A stretch of 64,000 nt of DNA from the NCBI GenBank assembly GCA_902766825.1, contig CACXFB010000026.1, positions 36,911-100,910 on the forward strand. Direction: 5' to 3'. The translations under genes were made by a program, and so were the position numbers. This document shows, piece after piece, positions 10,187 through 18,386 of the stretch; the first letter of the stretch is position 1, and each line of letters begins with the position of its first letter. The DNA is from an uncultured Lachnospiraceae bacterium (GTDB lineage Bacteria; Bacillota; Clostridia; Lachnospirales; Lachnospiraceae). The notes beneath the pieces are model-generated. The model was not told the origin of the DNA. It did not search any database and worked only from the letters and a program-made list of their open reading frames with translations.

Positions 10187-11085
10187 TTATTGTTGACAAG
10201 GAAAAAGGATATACTTCCCATGATGTAGTTGCAAAGCTAAGAGGAATACTCCATATGAAAAAAATCGGGCATACAGGAACTCTTGATCCGGATGCTACGG
10301 GAGTATTGCCGGTTTGTCTTGGAAATGCTACAAAAGTATGTGATATGCTTACGGACAGCACTAAGACTTATGAAGCTGTAATGAAACTTGGAATCGTAAC
10401 TGACAGCCAGGATATGACCGGTAAAGTCCTTGAGAGCTTTAACGGTGTGTATCCGGATGCCAAGACAATTAAAGAGGCAATCGCATCATTTGTCGGAGAA
10501 TACAATCAGATTCCGCCTATGTATTCGGCGCTTAAGGTTAACGGAAAGAAACTCTATGAGCTTGCAAGAGCAGGTGTGGAAGTTGAACGTAAACCGCGAA
10601 AAGTCGTTATAGGCAGTATCATCGCAGGTGAGCCGGACGAAGTTAACCATACGGTTACAATGACAGTGGAATGTTCAAAAGGAACATACATAAGAACGCT
10701 TTGTCATGATATCGGACAGGCACTCGGATGCGGCGCATGTATGGAAAGTCTTATAAGAACAAGAGTAGGAGCATTTTCAAAAAATAATGCTCTTAAGCTT
10801 GATGATATCGTAAAGCTTCGTGATGAAGGAAAACTTGATGATATTATAGTGTCTGTAGAAGATGTTTTTTCGAAGCTAAGAGCCATACATACAACTAATG
10901 ATAAAGGACTTGATAACGGTAACAAGCTTAAGATTAGTGAGGTTAAGGCAGATTTTAAGCAGGCAGATGATAAAGAACTGGTAAGGGCATATAACAGTAA
11001 AGGTGAGTTTGCGGCAGTATACATGTACAATGCAGCTGCCCGTGAATATAAACCTTACAAGATGTTTAATACGATTACAAAATAG
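10171..11085 (+). CDS. truB: tRNA pseudouridine(55) synthase TruB
   Basis: Makes pseudouridine 55 in the T-loop of tRNAs. In 304 residues it carries the catalytic-aspartate motif GHTGTLDPDATGVLPVCLG near residue 32, the PMYSALKVNGKKLYELAR stretch and CSKGTYIRTLCHDIG. A PUA-like extension lies at the C-terminus. The start is a TTG at 10171 preceded by GGAGGGG; the gene begins 16 bases inside the end of nrnA, so translation is probably coupled. The rbfA-nrnA-truB-ribF order is the standard Firmicute arrangement. Confidence 0.95.
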   Translation: MYNGVIIVDKEKGYTSHDVVAKLRGILHMKKIGHTGTLDPDATGVLPVCLGNATKVCDMLTDSTKTYEAVMKLGIVTDSQDMTGKVLESFNGVYPDAKTIKEAIASFVGEYNQIPPMYSALKVNGKKLYELARAGVEVERKPRKVVIGSIIAGEPDEVNHTVTMTVECSKGTYIRTLCHDIGQALGCGACMESLIRTRVGAFSKNNALKLDDIVKLRDEGKLDDIIVSVEDVFSKLRAIHTTNDKGLDNGNKLKISEVKADFKQADDKELVRAYNSKGEFAAVYMYNAAAREYKPYKMFNTITK

Positions 11086-11100
11086 ATTTATGTGGTGCAT

Positions 11101-11994
11101 ATGAAAATAATCTGTTCAAGAGATTTTAAATTGAATAATACATGTGTGACGCTCGGAAAGTTTGACGGAATACATAAAGGACACAGGCTGTTAATTGACA
11201 GTGCGGTAGCATACGCAAAAGACCTTTGCAGCAAAGGGATTGATGCAAAAAGCGTGGTGTTTACATTGGATCTTGCGCGCAAAAGTATATATACCATGGA
11301 AAAGAAGCTTAAGCTTATAGAAGAATGCGGTGTTGATGTGTGTATTGTATATCCTTTTGATGAGATGACAATGAACATGGAAGCACAGGATTTTATTGAA
11401 AATGTGCTTGTAGGTCAGCTTGGAACGAAACACATAGTAGTCGGAGAAGATTTTGCTTTCGGACATGGCAGAAAAGGCAATGTAAAAATGCTTCGTATGT
11501 TCGCAGAAAAATCCGGATACGAGGTTGATGTTAAAGAAAAAATCAGCATAGATGATAACATTGTGAGTTCGACGTATATAAAAGAGTGTCTGGACAAAGG
11601 TGATGTAAAAAATGCAGGAAAATACCTCGGACGCAATTACAGTATTGAAGGTCGTGTTATTCACGGAAAGCAGCTTGGAAGAACAATAGGATTTCCTACT
11701 GCAAATATTGATATTTCAGAAGATACAATCGTTCCTAAATTAGGTGTGTATGACACTCGCGTGTATGTTGATGACAAAGAATATAAAGGAATAACTAACA
11801 TTGGCCACCGACCTACAGTGGACGGCGGCAATGTTAATGTTGAAACCAATATCTTTGGTTTTGATAAAGATATATATGGTAAAACCATAAAAGTTGATTT
11901 TGTAAGCTTCATCAGAGGTGAAAAGAAATTTGCCTCTGTTGATGAATTAAAAGAGCAGATAAAAAAAGATTATGATTTTGTTCTAAGATATTGA
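11101..11994 (+). CDS. ribF: bifunctional riboflavin kinase/FAD synthetase
   Basis: Makes FMN from riboflavin and then FAD. About 297 residues. The N-terminal nucleotidyltransferase domain has the GKFDGIHKGHRLLI signature near residue 20 and VVGEDFAFGHGRKG; the C-terminal riboflavin kinase domain has GRTIGFPTANI and YKGITNIGHRPT. The start is uncertain: ATG at 11101 or one of two GTGs at 11092 and 11095, with only a weak binding site. The last 25 bases overlap the 3' end of the convergent membrane-protein gene. Confidence 0.95.
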   Translation: MKIICSRDFKLNNTCVTLGKFDGIHKGHRLLIDSAVAYAKDLCSKGIDAKSVVFTLDLARKSIYTMEKKLKLIEECGVDVCIVYPFDEMTMNMEAQDFIENVLVGQLGTKHIVVGEDFAFGHGRKGNVKMLRMFAEKSGYEVDVKEKISIDDNIVSSTYIKECLDKGDVKNAGKYLGRNYSIEGRVIHGKQLGRTIGFPTANIDISEDTIVPKLGVYDTRVYVDDKEYKGITNIGHRPTVDGGNVNVETNIFGFDKDIYGKTIKVDFVSFIRGEKKFASVDELKEQIKKDYDFVLRY

Positions 11995-12377
11995 ACATGA
12001 TCTGCATTACTTGTAAATGCACTCGGATCTTTTATCTTCATAAGTTCGTCATATTGTTCGTACATTCTTTGAACCGCATTTTCAAGAAGATAATAATGCT
12101 TGATATACGGAATCAGAAGAACGATAAAACCAAGTGTAAGTACAAAAGGCGCCGGCATGGCACTAAGAAGTGTGAGTGTAAGCGAAATGATTGTAAGTAG
12201 TGCAAATGTAACTGTTACAATCAAATGTATCATTCGCTCATGGGCAAAGAATCCAATCTGAATGAGATGATTCTTAATTGCACTGTCTAAAGATTCTTCA
12301 CACTCTTCAGGATTATTTTTGTACATATCAATTATACAGTCCATATATTTTAGATAATCGAGAATTCTTTTTTTCAT
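11970..12377 (-). CDS. small two-helix membrane protein, function unknown
   Basis: About 135 residues from an ATG at 12377 with AAAGGAAAG upstream on the reverse strand. An N-terminal amphipathic region (KKRILDYLKYMDCIIDMY) precedes two adjacent hydrophobic segments at about 60-105 (IHLIVTVTFALLTIISLTLT and FVLTLGFIVLLIPYI), then a charged cytoplasmic-looking tail. I do not recognise a family. It is convergent with ribF, overlapping its last 25 bases, and divergent from the HAD gene. The pattern resembles small conserved Lachnospiraceae membrane proteins, but that is an impression only. Confidence 0.75.
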   Translation of the reverse strand: MKKRILDYLKYMDCIIDMYKNNPEECEESLDSAIKNHLIQIGFFAHERMIHLIVTVTFALLTIISLTLTLLSAMPAPFVLTLGFIVLLIPYIKHYYLLENAVQRMYEQYDELMKIKDPSAFTSNADHVQYLRTKS

Positions 12378-12481
12378 CAGCAATCTTTCCTTTCTGATTA
12401 TTGGTCTGATTAGAATACCTGACACTATATTAATTATAAATATTTTTGTTCAATCATACAACAATATGAATGGAGTTTATT

Positions 12482-12991
12482 ATGTTTAAAAATTTTTATC
12501 CTGATGATTATTATGATAACGCATATGCCATTGACTACGAAAAAGAGTATGAAAAAGGCGTGCGCGGTATTCTTTTTGATATAGACAACACTCTTGTTGA
12601 GCACGGACAGGATGCAACGCCACAGTCCGATGCGCTTATTGAAAGACTTAAAAGCATAGGTTTCAAAGTGTGCTTTATATCTAACAACAAGCAGCCTCGA
12701 GTTGACAGAATGAATAAAAATGTTAATGTATATAGTATAAGCGATGCCCATAAACCATCCAGAAAAAACTATATAAAAGCTATGGAGATTATGGGAACGG
12801 ATACAGGCAGCACGCTCTTTGTCGGCGATCAGATATTTACTGATGTCTATGGTGCAAAGAGAGCGGGAATACGTTCGTATCTTGTCGGTCAGATTGCAAA
12901 ACATGAAGAGATTCAGATTGTCCTTAAGAGAAAACTTGAGAAGATAATTCTATATTTTTATTTTAAAAAGAATCCGGTAAAAAACAGTTAA
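12482..12991 (+). CDS. YqeG-family HAD phosphatase
   Basis: About 169 residues of a HAD-superfamily IIIA phosphatase related to YqeG (PGP/phosphatidylglycerophosphatase-like). The nucleophile motif is GILFDIDNTLVEHG (DxDxT), motif II is VCFISNNK and the metal-binding acidic motif is FVGDQIFTDVYGAKRAG. No separate cap domain is evident. The start at 12482 follows TGGAG; an upstream ATG at 12470 lacks a binding site. It precedes aroK by about 30 bases. In many Firmicutes YqeG-like genes lie near aroE or aroK, so the context is typical, but the physiological substrate is unproven. Confidence 0.88.
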   Translation: MFKNFYPDDYYDNAYAIDYEKEYEKGVRGILFDIDNTLVEHGQDATPQSDALIERLKSIGFKVCFISNNKQPRVDRMNKNVNVYSISDAHKPSRKNYIKAMEIMGTDTGSTLFVGDQIFTDVYGAKRAGIRSYLVGQIAKHEEIQIVLKRKLEKIILYFYFKKNPVKNS

Positions 12992-13022
12992 TTAAATATG
13001 CCGGTAAAAGGAGCCAGGGAAT

Positions 13023-13523
13023 ATGAGCAATATAGTTCTTATAGGATTTATGGCAAGCGGGAAGACAACGGTAGGCAACAGACTTGCAAGTGTGTCAGGC
13101 TATAGGCTTGTTGATACGGATGAAGAGATTGTAAAAAAAGAAGGCAGAAGCATTAATGATATTTTTGCTACTGACGGCGAACCATACTTTAGAAAGTTAG
13201 AGACTTCCATGATAGAGGAGATGGCAGATAAGCTTGATAACTGCATCATTTCCACAGGAGGTGGACTTGCAATAACACCGGGTAACGACGAGAAGCTTCG
13301 TAAACTCGGAAAAGTGGTATATCTTAAAGTCACACCCGAAACAGTACTTAAAAGAATAAGTGGTGATTCCTCAAGACCATTGCTTGCAGGTGATGCAAAA
13401 AGCAAGACATTAAATCTTTTAGCTTACAGACAGCCTATATATGAGCAGTGTGCAGACATCGCTATTGACACGGACGATAAAAGTGTGGACATGATTGTGG
13501 ACATGATAATGAGAAACATTTAA
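13023..13523 (+). CDS. aroK: shikimate kinase
   Basis: Phosphorylates shikimate at the 3-hydroxyl with ATP in aromatic amino acid synthesis. All parts of the 166-residue family pattern are visible: Walker A GFMASGKTTVG near residue 8, shikimate-binding DTDEEI near 33, FRKLE near 57, STGGGLA near 78 and the lid/adenine region RISGDSSRPLL. AGGAG lies upstream of the ATG. It is followed directly by aroQ, and aroE lies 5.5 kb downstream, so shikimate genes are clustered loosely around the accessory island. Confidence 0.95.
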   Translation: MSNIVLIGFMASGKTTVGNRLASVSGYRLVDTDEEIVKKEGRSINDIFATDGEPYFRKLETSMIEEMADKLDNCIISTGGGLAITPGNDEKLRKLGKVVYLKVTPETVLKRISGDSSRPLLAGDAKSKTLNLLAYRQPIYEQCADIAIDTDDKSVDMIVDMIMRNI

Positions 13524-13552
13524 CGGAATTATCGAAAGGAAATGTGATATAC

Positions 13553-13981
13553 ATGAACATTTTAATAATTAACGGACCAAACATTAATTTTCTAGGAATA
13601 AGGGAAAAAGGAATATACGGCAATCAGGATTATAATTATCTTCTTGAAATGATTGATAAGAAAGCAAAAGAGACAGGTGATGATATCGAGGTATTTCAGA
13701 GTAATGGCGAAGGAGAGATAATAGACCGTATACAGCAGGCATATCATGAAAAGAAGGATGCCATAATCATTAATCCGGGTGCGTATACGCATTACAGTTA
13801 TGCAATCCGTGATGCACTTGCTTCTTTTGAATGCAAAAAAATAGAGGTTCATATCTCTAACGTACATAAGAGAGAAGAATTTAGACATATATCAGTAACA
13901 GCACCGGTGTGCGACGGACAGATAGTGGGAATGGGGCTGTATGGATATATAATGGCGATTGATGCAGTTAAGATGATATAA
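13553..13981 (+). CDS. aroQ: type II 3-dehydroquinate dehydratase
   Basis: Dehydrates 3-dehydroquinate to 3-dehydroshikimate, using the dodecameric type II fold. At 142 residues it has the usual length. Visible active-site motifs are NGPNINFLG at the N-terminus, FQSNGEGEIIDRIQ, NPGAYTHYSYAIRDAL, and EVHISNVHKREEFRHISVTA. The ATG at 13553 gives the standard N-terminus; a GTG at 13544 sits nearer to the AAAGGAA site, so initiation there cannot be excluded. A terminator follows, closing the housekeeping part before the accessory island. Confidence 0.95.
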   Translation: MNILIINGPNINFLGIREKGIYGNQDYNYLLEMIDKKAKETGDDIEVFQSNGEGEIIDRIQQAYHEKKDAIIINPGAYTHYSYAIRDALASFECKKIEVHISNVHKREEFRHISVTAPVCDGQIVGMGLYGYIMAIDAVKMI

Positions 13982-13986
13982 GAAGA

Positions 13987-14019
13987 AAAATGCAGGACTT
14001 TAATGTGCCTGTATTTTTT
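13987..14019 (+). terminator. rho-independent terminator after aroQ
   Basis: AAAATGCAGG pairs with CCTGTATTTT (one G-U pair) around an 11-base loop, followed by a run of T. It begins 6 bases after the aroQ stop. Confidence 0.75.
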
Positions 14020-14103
14020 TGTCCATTTTTATAGATTTATTTCGTCTTTATATTAAAAGGCGGTATATTGTTGAATTACAATACTGTAATCTAAAAGAAC
14101 ATG

Positions 14104-14365
14104 AAATGACAGTAACTTATATGTGATTGATACTGATACTGATGGGGCGTTGTTTTTAAAGGAGGGCGAAGAATATGCTATGAATATTAAAAAAAGGACT
14201 GATTTAGTTAAGTTAGGACAGGATTATTGGTGGTATTATTATTATGCTCCTTTAAATGAAGATGATAAATTACTAAGTCCGCAGGGAAGTATAACAGATG
14301 GAATAAGAGTTTATATCGGAAAACAGATCATAGACCTGATTGAAAGTGAGCAAAAACGTGACTAA
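14104..14365 (+). pseudogene. 3'-terminal fragment duplicated from the lipoprotein gene at 17407
   Basis: These 262 bases align without gaps to 17979-18240, the 3' end of the lipoprotein gene, with about 15 differences by eye (roughly 94% identity). The reading frame is intact from codon AAT at 14105 to the TAA at 14365 and would encode some 86 residues that include IDTDTDGALFLK and DYWWYYY, but the codon just before it is a stop, and no ribosome binding site or signal peptide precedes it. It is best read as the relic of a second lipoprotein copy. Several differences are synonymous, so the two copies may have diverged under some constraint before truncation. Confidence 0.85.
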
Positions 14366-14478
14366 AAAGGCTGTATGCATTCCAAAATGCAACAATGCAG
14401 AAAAATACAAATTATAAAAATATAAATTATTTCAAAATAAAAATGGAATGAAATTTGTCTGCATTATACATTTGTTAT

Positions 14479-14510
14479 GCCGTTCGTGTCGTAAAACGTG
14501 TCGTTCGTGC
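14479..14510 (+). promoter_or_regulatory. direct repeats resembling a LytTR-family binding site
   Basis: CGTTCGTG occurs at 14481-14488 and 14502-14509, exactly 21 bp apart, so both lie on the same helix face. As 9-mers (14479-14487 and 14500-14508, gap 12 bp) they match the GTTN[AG][TG] core known for LytTR regulators such as ComE and AgrA, although the first bases fit less well. The second repeat ends about 44 bp before the -10 hexamer, similar to ComE-type sites. The regulator is not in the window. Confidence 0.4.
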
Positions 14511-14529
14511 TTGGCAAGTGTATAAGTTA

Positions 14530-14559
14530 TTGATTTATGAATGTATATGTGTATATAAT
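14530..14559 (+). promoter_or_regulatory. candidate promoter of the protease-lipoprotein pair
   Basis: TTGATT at 14530-14535 and a perfect TATAAT at 14554-14559 with an 18-bp spacer. It lies about 20 bp downstream of the direct repeats, which fits an activated promoter with a weak -35 element. Confidence 0.45.
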
Positions 14560-14626
14560 TATACATAATAAGAAACAAGTTTTTATATGTAAATGTTATA
14601 ATAATTTTTAAGGAGGTATGGAACAA

Positions 14627-17392
14627 ATGATGAAAAGAACAGCAGTTAAATTATCAGAGCGGATTACAATTTTAACATCTATTCTTGTTGCTATATTTAT
14701 TACAGGTTTGATTGGGATAAATGTCAGAGTTGATAGTACATTAGCAAAGCAGAATTTGGAACTGAAAGAAGGTGAAAAAAGGGATATTGCTGAAGATTGC
14801 AATATACTTAATTATGTTGATGAAAGTGAGTTTCGTTTACAGAATCATGTAGAAAGAATGTATGACCAAGAAAGTTTGAATACATATGTTTTCAAAAATG
14901 GTGATGGAACTAATTCGGTATATTTCTTTGATGATAATTTGAAGTATCGTGACGAGAGTGGGTCAATAATAGAGAAGGATTTATCATTAGTCAGAGTATC
15001 TGATGCATATACAGTGAAAAGTAATGATGTTCAAGTGAAACTTCCTGTTAACATAAAAAATGGTGTTAAAATATCATATCTTGATAACTTAATAAATGTT
15101 ACACCTGTTGCGAAGCAAATGTCGGATGCAATAAATAAAAATTCTTATATTGAATATAAAAATGTATTTGGTAAAGGAATAAATTTGAGGTATTCACCTT
15201 TGTTATCAGGGCTTAAAGAGGATATAGTGGTGGAGAGCTTTAGTAATCTATCGAAAGATAATATAACTTTTTCTTTTGAATTAACAGTAAACGGACAAAT
15301 CATGATGAAGGATGAGGAAGGGTACTATCTTGAAGGGGAAATTAATGGGGAGAAAATAAGATTAGGAAATGTAATGATGTATGATGCGAACAATTCACTT
15401 GGAATTGGAACAATAAATGTAAAAACTGTTAGTGAAGGAGAAAAATATATTATTTCTATTATTCCTGATATGGATTATTTGAAAAATTCGGATACAGTAT
15501 ATCCTGTAATTATTGATCCATCTATAACTATTTCTGATAACACTCACGGAGCAAATGCGATTGTAGATGCACCTGTCTTTTCTGGATTTCCTGCACAAAA
15601 TTTTGGAACATATGTTTATGACAGGGTAGGTAAGACAACGGATAGCTTTAAGATAGGAAGAACTGCAATAAGGTTATCTGGAATGACTTCAACTAATGTT
15701 TACAAAAATGCTACAGCGGCCAATATCTCAAGCGTAAAGTTTTATGTAAAGGAATCATCTGGTGCATCAACACAGACAATAAAACTACATCCCTTGACTT
15801 CAAATACAACATGGACAGAATCTAATATAACATGGAATAATATTGGCAGTTATGATACGAGTGTTAATTATGGAAATACGATGTCTAATGCACAGTGGAC
15901 ATCATTTGACATAACAAATCTTGTGAAAGCATGGAAGAATGGTACGTACTCTGCAAAAGCTGGATTTATAATGAAAAATCAGAATGAAGCAAATAACGAA
16001 AGTTTCTTTTCTTCTGAATTTTCAACAACGTCTTACAGACCATATGTTGTATTGACATATATACCAACAATTAGGTTAAAATATTCCAGTGTAACCATGT
16101 CGATAGGACAAACACAAATATTTGAAGTAAATGCGTGTATACCTGATAGTTATTCTGTAAAATGGTTGTCGTCTAACACAAGAATAGCAACAGTTAATGC
16201 TGATACTGGACTTGTGACGGCAAAGGCATCTGGAGAGATAAAGATAAAGGCTTATTGTCCACAGGATTCAAGTTTATTTGGATTTATTACATTGAAAGTA
16301 AGTCATTCGGGGGCTCCTACTACTGGAATTTCATCCGGAGAAGTATATATGGTGAAAAATGTTTCAAAAGGAACGTATCTTAGGGCAAATAGTTTAACAA
16401 ATGCTTCTTTAGTATCCAAAAATGAAATGGATGGTAAACAGTTATGGTATGTTGTACTAACGTCTACGGGATATAAGCTATATTCTATGGGAATAAAGGA
16501 TATATATTCTGGCGGAGCTAATGATACTTTACTTAGAGGATATACCAAGGATATGTCGCCACGAATAGCTAACGATGGAAATGTATATGGGGGATGGTCG
16601 ATATCATATAATGGTGGATACTATTATCTAACTAATGTTCATGATGACTATAATGATACATCTATATCAGCAAATGCAACTGATAACAATGTAAAGAGTG
16701 TATCATTAAATTCTGAAACAAATTATGCACGATGGAGATTTGAAAAAATTGAAAAATCAACATTTAATAACTATTGGGAAGGTGATTATATCGGACAGGC
16801 AGGAAATGCAAGATATATAAAGTTTATAATAGATTCAACAGGGGCTGATTCGGTATATTTGAATGATGTTTTTCAAGAAGAGGATTTTTATGTGATTGAT
16901 GACTGGAAGAATAAATCAAGTAACATAATTATATATGGTCCCAATGATACAGTTCCGCCTGGGATTTCATATACGGGTGTGACTTTTAAGGGAAAAATAT
17001 TTACTTTAGAAGGTGGAGAATTTGATGACAATACAATGGGAGAAACATGGGGAATTGATAATTTTGGAAATGATATGTGGTGGTATGACAATTGGAACTC
17101 AATTATTATATATTTAAATGTTAATGCAGGAACTGTATTAGATGGTAGTGATGAGGAAAACTATAGATTTAGAGAGAAAACTATACTACATGAGATGGGA
17201 CATGCACAGAAACTTGCACATCCGATGCAAATTGAAGATATTGCAATTGTTTTAAATGGTAGGGGGGGATATTCTAGTAATACTTCTGTTGTTGCTCTTA
17301 TGAACCAATGGAATCCTATGAGTAGTTCTAATATAACATGTAGAAAACCAAAGTTACATGATTTGATAAATTTAAAAAATAAATGGGAATAG
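14627..17392 (+). CDS. secreted multidomain protein with DNRLRE domain and C-terminal metzincin-like protease
   Basis: Large exported protein, about 921 residues. An N-terminal hydrophobic segment (13-32) looks like a signal peptide or anchor. Residues about 40-300 are a beta-rich region I cannot name; 300-475 match the DNRLRE pattern of surface proteins (TTWTESNITWNNIGSYD, SFDITNLVKAW); 482-565 look like a bacterial Ig-like (Big_2) domain with SSNTRIATVNADTGLVTAKASG; 570-705 resemble a ricin-type beta-trefoil; the end holds HEMGHAQKLAH (His855, Glu856, His859, His865) and a Met-turn-like ALMNQ (Met892), as in matrixin-type zinc proteases. The family's usual Gly in HExxHxxGxxH is Lys here. 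Start 14627 suits AGGAGG at 14611-14616; ATG 14618 is too close. No LPXTG motif. The gene is more AT-rich than its neighbours. Confidence 0.8.
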   Translation: MMKRTAVKLSERITILTSILVAIFITGLIGINVRVDSTLAKQNLELKEGEKRDIAEDCNILNYVDESEFRLQNHVERMYDQESLNTYVFKNGDGTNSVYFFDDNLKYRDESGSIIEKDLSLVRVSDAYTVKSNDVQVKLPVNIKNGVKISYLDNLINVTPVAKQMSDAINKNSYIEYKNVFGKGINLRYSPLLSGLKEDIVVESFSNLSKDNITFSFELTVNGQIMMKDEEGYYLEGEINGEKIRLGNVMMYDANNSLGIGTINVKTVSEGEKYIISIIPDMDYLKNSDTVYPVIIDPSITISDNTHGANAIVDAPVFSGFPAQNFGTYVYDRVGKTTDSFKIGRTAIRLSGMTSTNVYKNATAANISSVKFYVKESSGASTQTIKLHPLTSNTTWTESNITWNNIGSYDTSVNYGNTMSNAQWTSFDITNLVKAWKNGTYSAKAGFIMKNQNEANNESFFSSEFSTTSYRPYVVLTYIPTIRLKYSSVTMSIGQTQIFEVNACIPDSYSVKWLSSNTRIATVNADTGLVTAKASGEIKIKAYCPQDSSLFGFITLKVSHSGAPTTGISSGEVYMVKNVSKGTYLRANSLTNASLVSKNEMDGKQLWYVVLTSTGYKLYSMGIKDIYSGGANDTLLRGYTKDMSPRIANDGNVYGGWSISYNGGYYYLTNVHDDYNDTSISANATDNNVKSVSLNSETNYARWRFEKIEKSTFNNYWEGDYIGQAGNARYIKFIIDSTGADSVYLNDVFQEEDFYVIDDWKNKSSNIIIYGPNDTVPPGISYTGVTFKGKIFTLEGGEFDDNTMGETWGIDNFGNDMWWYDNWNSIIIYLNVNAGTVLDGSDEENYRFREKTILHEMGHAQKLAHPMQIEDIAIVLNGRGGYSSNTSVVALMNQWNPMSSSNITCRKPKLHDLINLKNKWE

Positions 17393-17406
17393 AAGGAGCG
17401 GTTATT

Positions 17407-18240
17407 ATGAGAAGGAATTATAATGTTTTGGTAATAGGTGCTATGATATTAAGTATGAGTTCTTGTGGGGTAACATCAGATAATATAGAAGATGCTATAA
17501 TTGATGCATCTTCTCAAACTGTTGAGAACGCAGAACAAATAAAAATAAATGAAGATACCCTCAGCTTTGAAGAAATAATGGGAATAAAAATGAATGGCTA
17601 TGCTGTTGTAGACAGATATTTAGATGATATTAGAAAATATATGAAGAGTTCCAGAGAGAATGGAAATAATGAATCATTAGTATATTCAAGAGTTCTTAGT
17701 TGTGCATATTATGTTAATGAAAAAAATGTTGGTGCCAGAGTATATGAACTTGAGATAACAAATGTTTCTAAAGACTTTAACGACGCAGATTTAAAGAAAG
17801 GTGATATAGTTAAGGTTGTGGTTGCCGGAAATATATCAGGAGGAAAAGCTGCTGATAATCAAAATTCCGTGAGGGTTACACAAATTATCTTAAAAAATGA
17901 GGAAGATTTGGATGATATAATTAACTCGAATACACCAAGTATTAAAATAGGTTCTGATGATTATTATAGAATTTATTTAAATGACAGTAACTTATATGTG
18001 ATTGATACTGATACTGATGGAGCGTTGTTTTTAAAGAATGGCGAAGAATATGCTATGAATATTAAAAAAAGGACTGATTTAGTTAAGTTAGGACAGGATT
18101 ATTGGTGGTATTATTATTGTGCTCCTTTAAATGAAGATGATAAATTATTAAGTCAGCAGGGAAGTATAACAGATGGAATTAGAGTTTATATTGGAAAACA
18201 AATTATAGACCTTATTGAAGATGAGCAAAAACGTGATTAG
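17407..18240 (+). CDS. predicted lipoprotein paired with the secreted protease
   Basis: About 277 residues. The N-terminus (RRNYNVLVIGAMILSMSSC) is a lipoprotein signal with MSSC as lipobox, Cys near residue 20. The mature part is hydrophilic; a middle section (VYELEITNVSKDFNDADLKK, GDIVKVVVAGNISGG) looks like a beta-rich, OB-like module, and the C-terminal ~86 residues are the part duplicated at 14104-14365. I recognise no family. AAGGAGC lies upstream of the ATG at 17407, and the stop of the protease gene overlaps this ribosome binding site, so the two are surely cotranscribed. It may be a partner, inhibitor or processing factor for the protease; that is inference from context only. Confidence 0.75.
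   Translation: MRRNYNVLVIGAMILSMSSCGVTSDNIEDAIIDASSQTVENAEQIKINEDTLSFEEIMGIKMNGYAVVDRYLDDIRKYMKSSRENGNNESLVYSRVLSCAYYVNEKNVGARVYELEITNVSKDFNDADLKKGDIVKVVVAGNISGGKAADNQNSVRVTQIILKNEEDLDDIINSNTPSIKIGSDDYYRIYLNDSNLYVIDTDTDGALFLKNGEEYAMNIKKRTDLVKLGQDYWWYYYCAPLNEDDKLLSQQGSITDGIRVYIGKQIIDLIEDEQKRD
17979..18240 (+). repeat. 262-bp direct repeat, second copy (in the lipoprotein gene)
   Basis: Matches 14104-14365 without gaps at about 94% identity. The two copies flank the protease gene and the 5' two-thirds of the lipoprotein gene, with 3875 bp between equivalent points. The repeat begins sharply at AAATGAC and ends at the stop codon. Confidence 0.88.
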
Positions 18241-18386
18241 GATTTGAAAATGCAATGTGCTTAGAAAAAACAGTTGATTTATATATTCAAATAATATAAA
18301 CTAGTTAAAGCAGTGTTGGAAATTTGTGATTGATGTTTTCAACCGGGTTTAATTATATTGAAGATAATCTAAGGAGGAATATCTAT

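Larger units (their letters stand above)
14366..14626 (+). other. AT-rich regulatory region before the protease gene
   Basis: No gene seen. It contains a small TGCATT/AATGCA hairpin (14376-14391), a pair of direct repeats described separately, a candidate promoter, and the AGGAGG at 14611-14616 that serves the protease gene. The unusually long leader and the separate promoter suggest that the island is transcribed independently of aroQ. Confidence 0.5.

Noticed and set aside
14123..14365. Independent small gene of 80 codons
   Set aside because: It is a precise duplicate of the lipoprotein gene tail, with a stop codon at the repeat edge and no start signals, so a fragment is the better reading.
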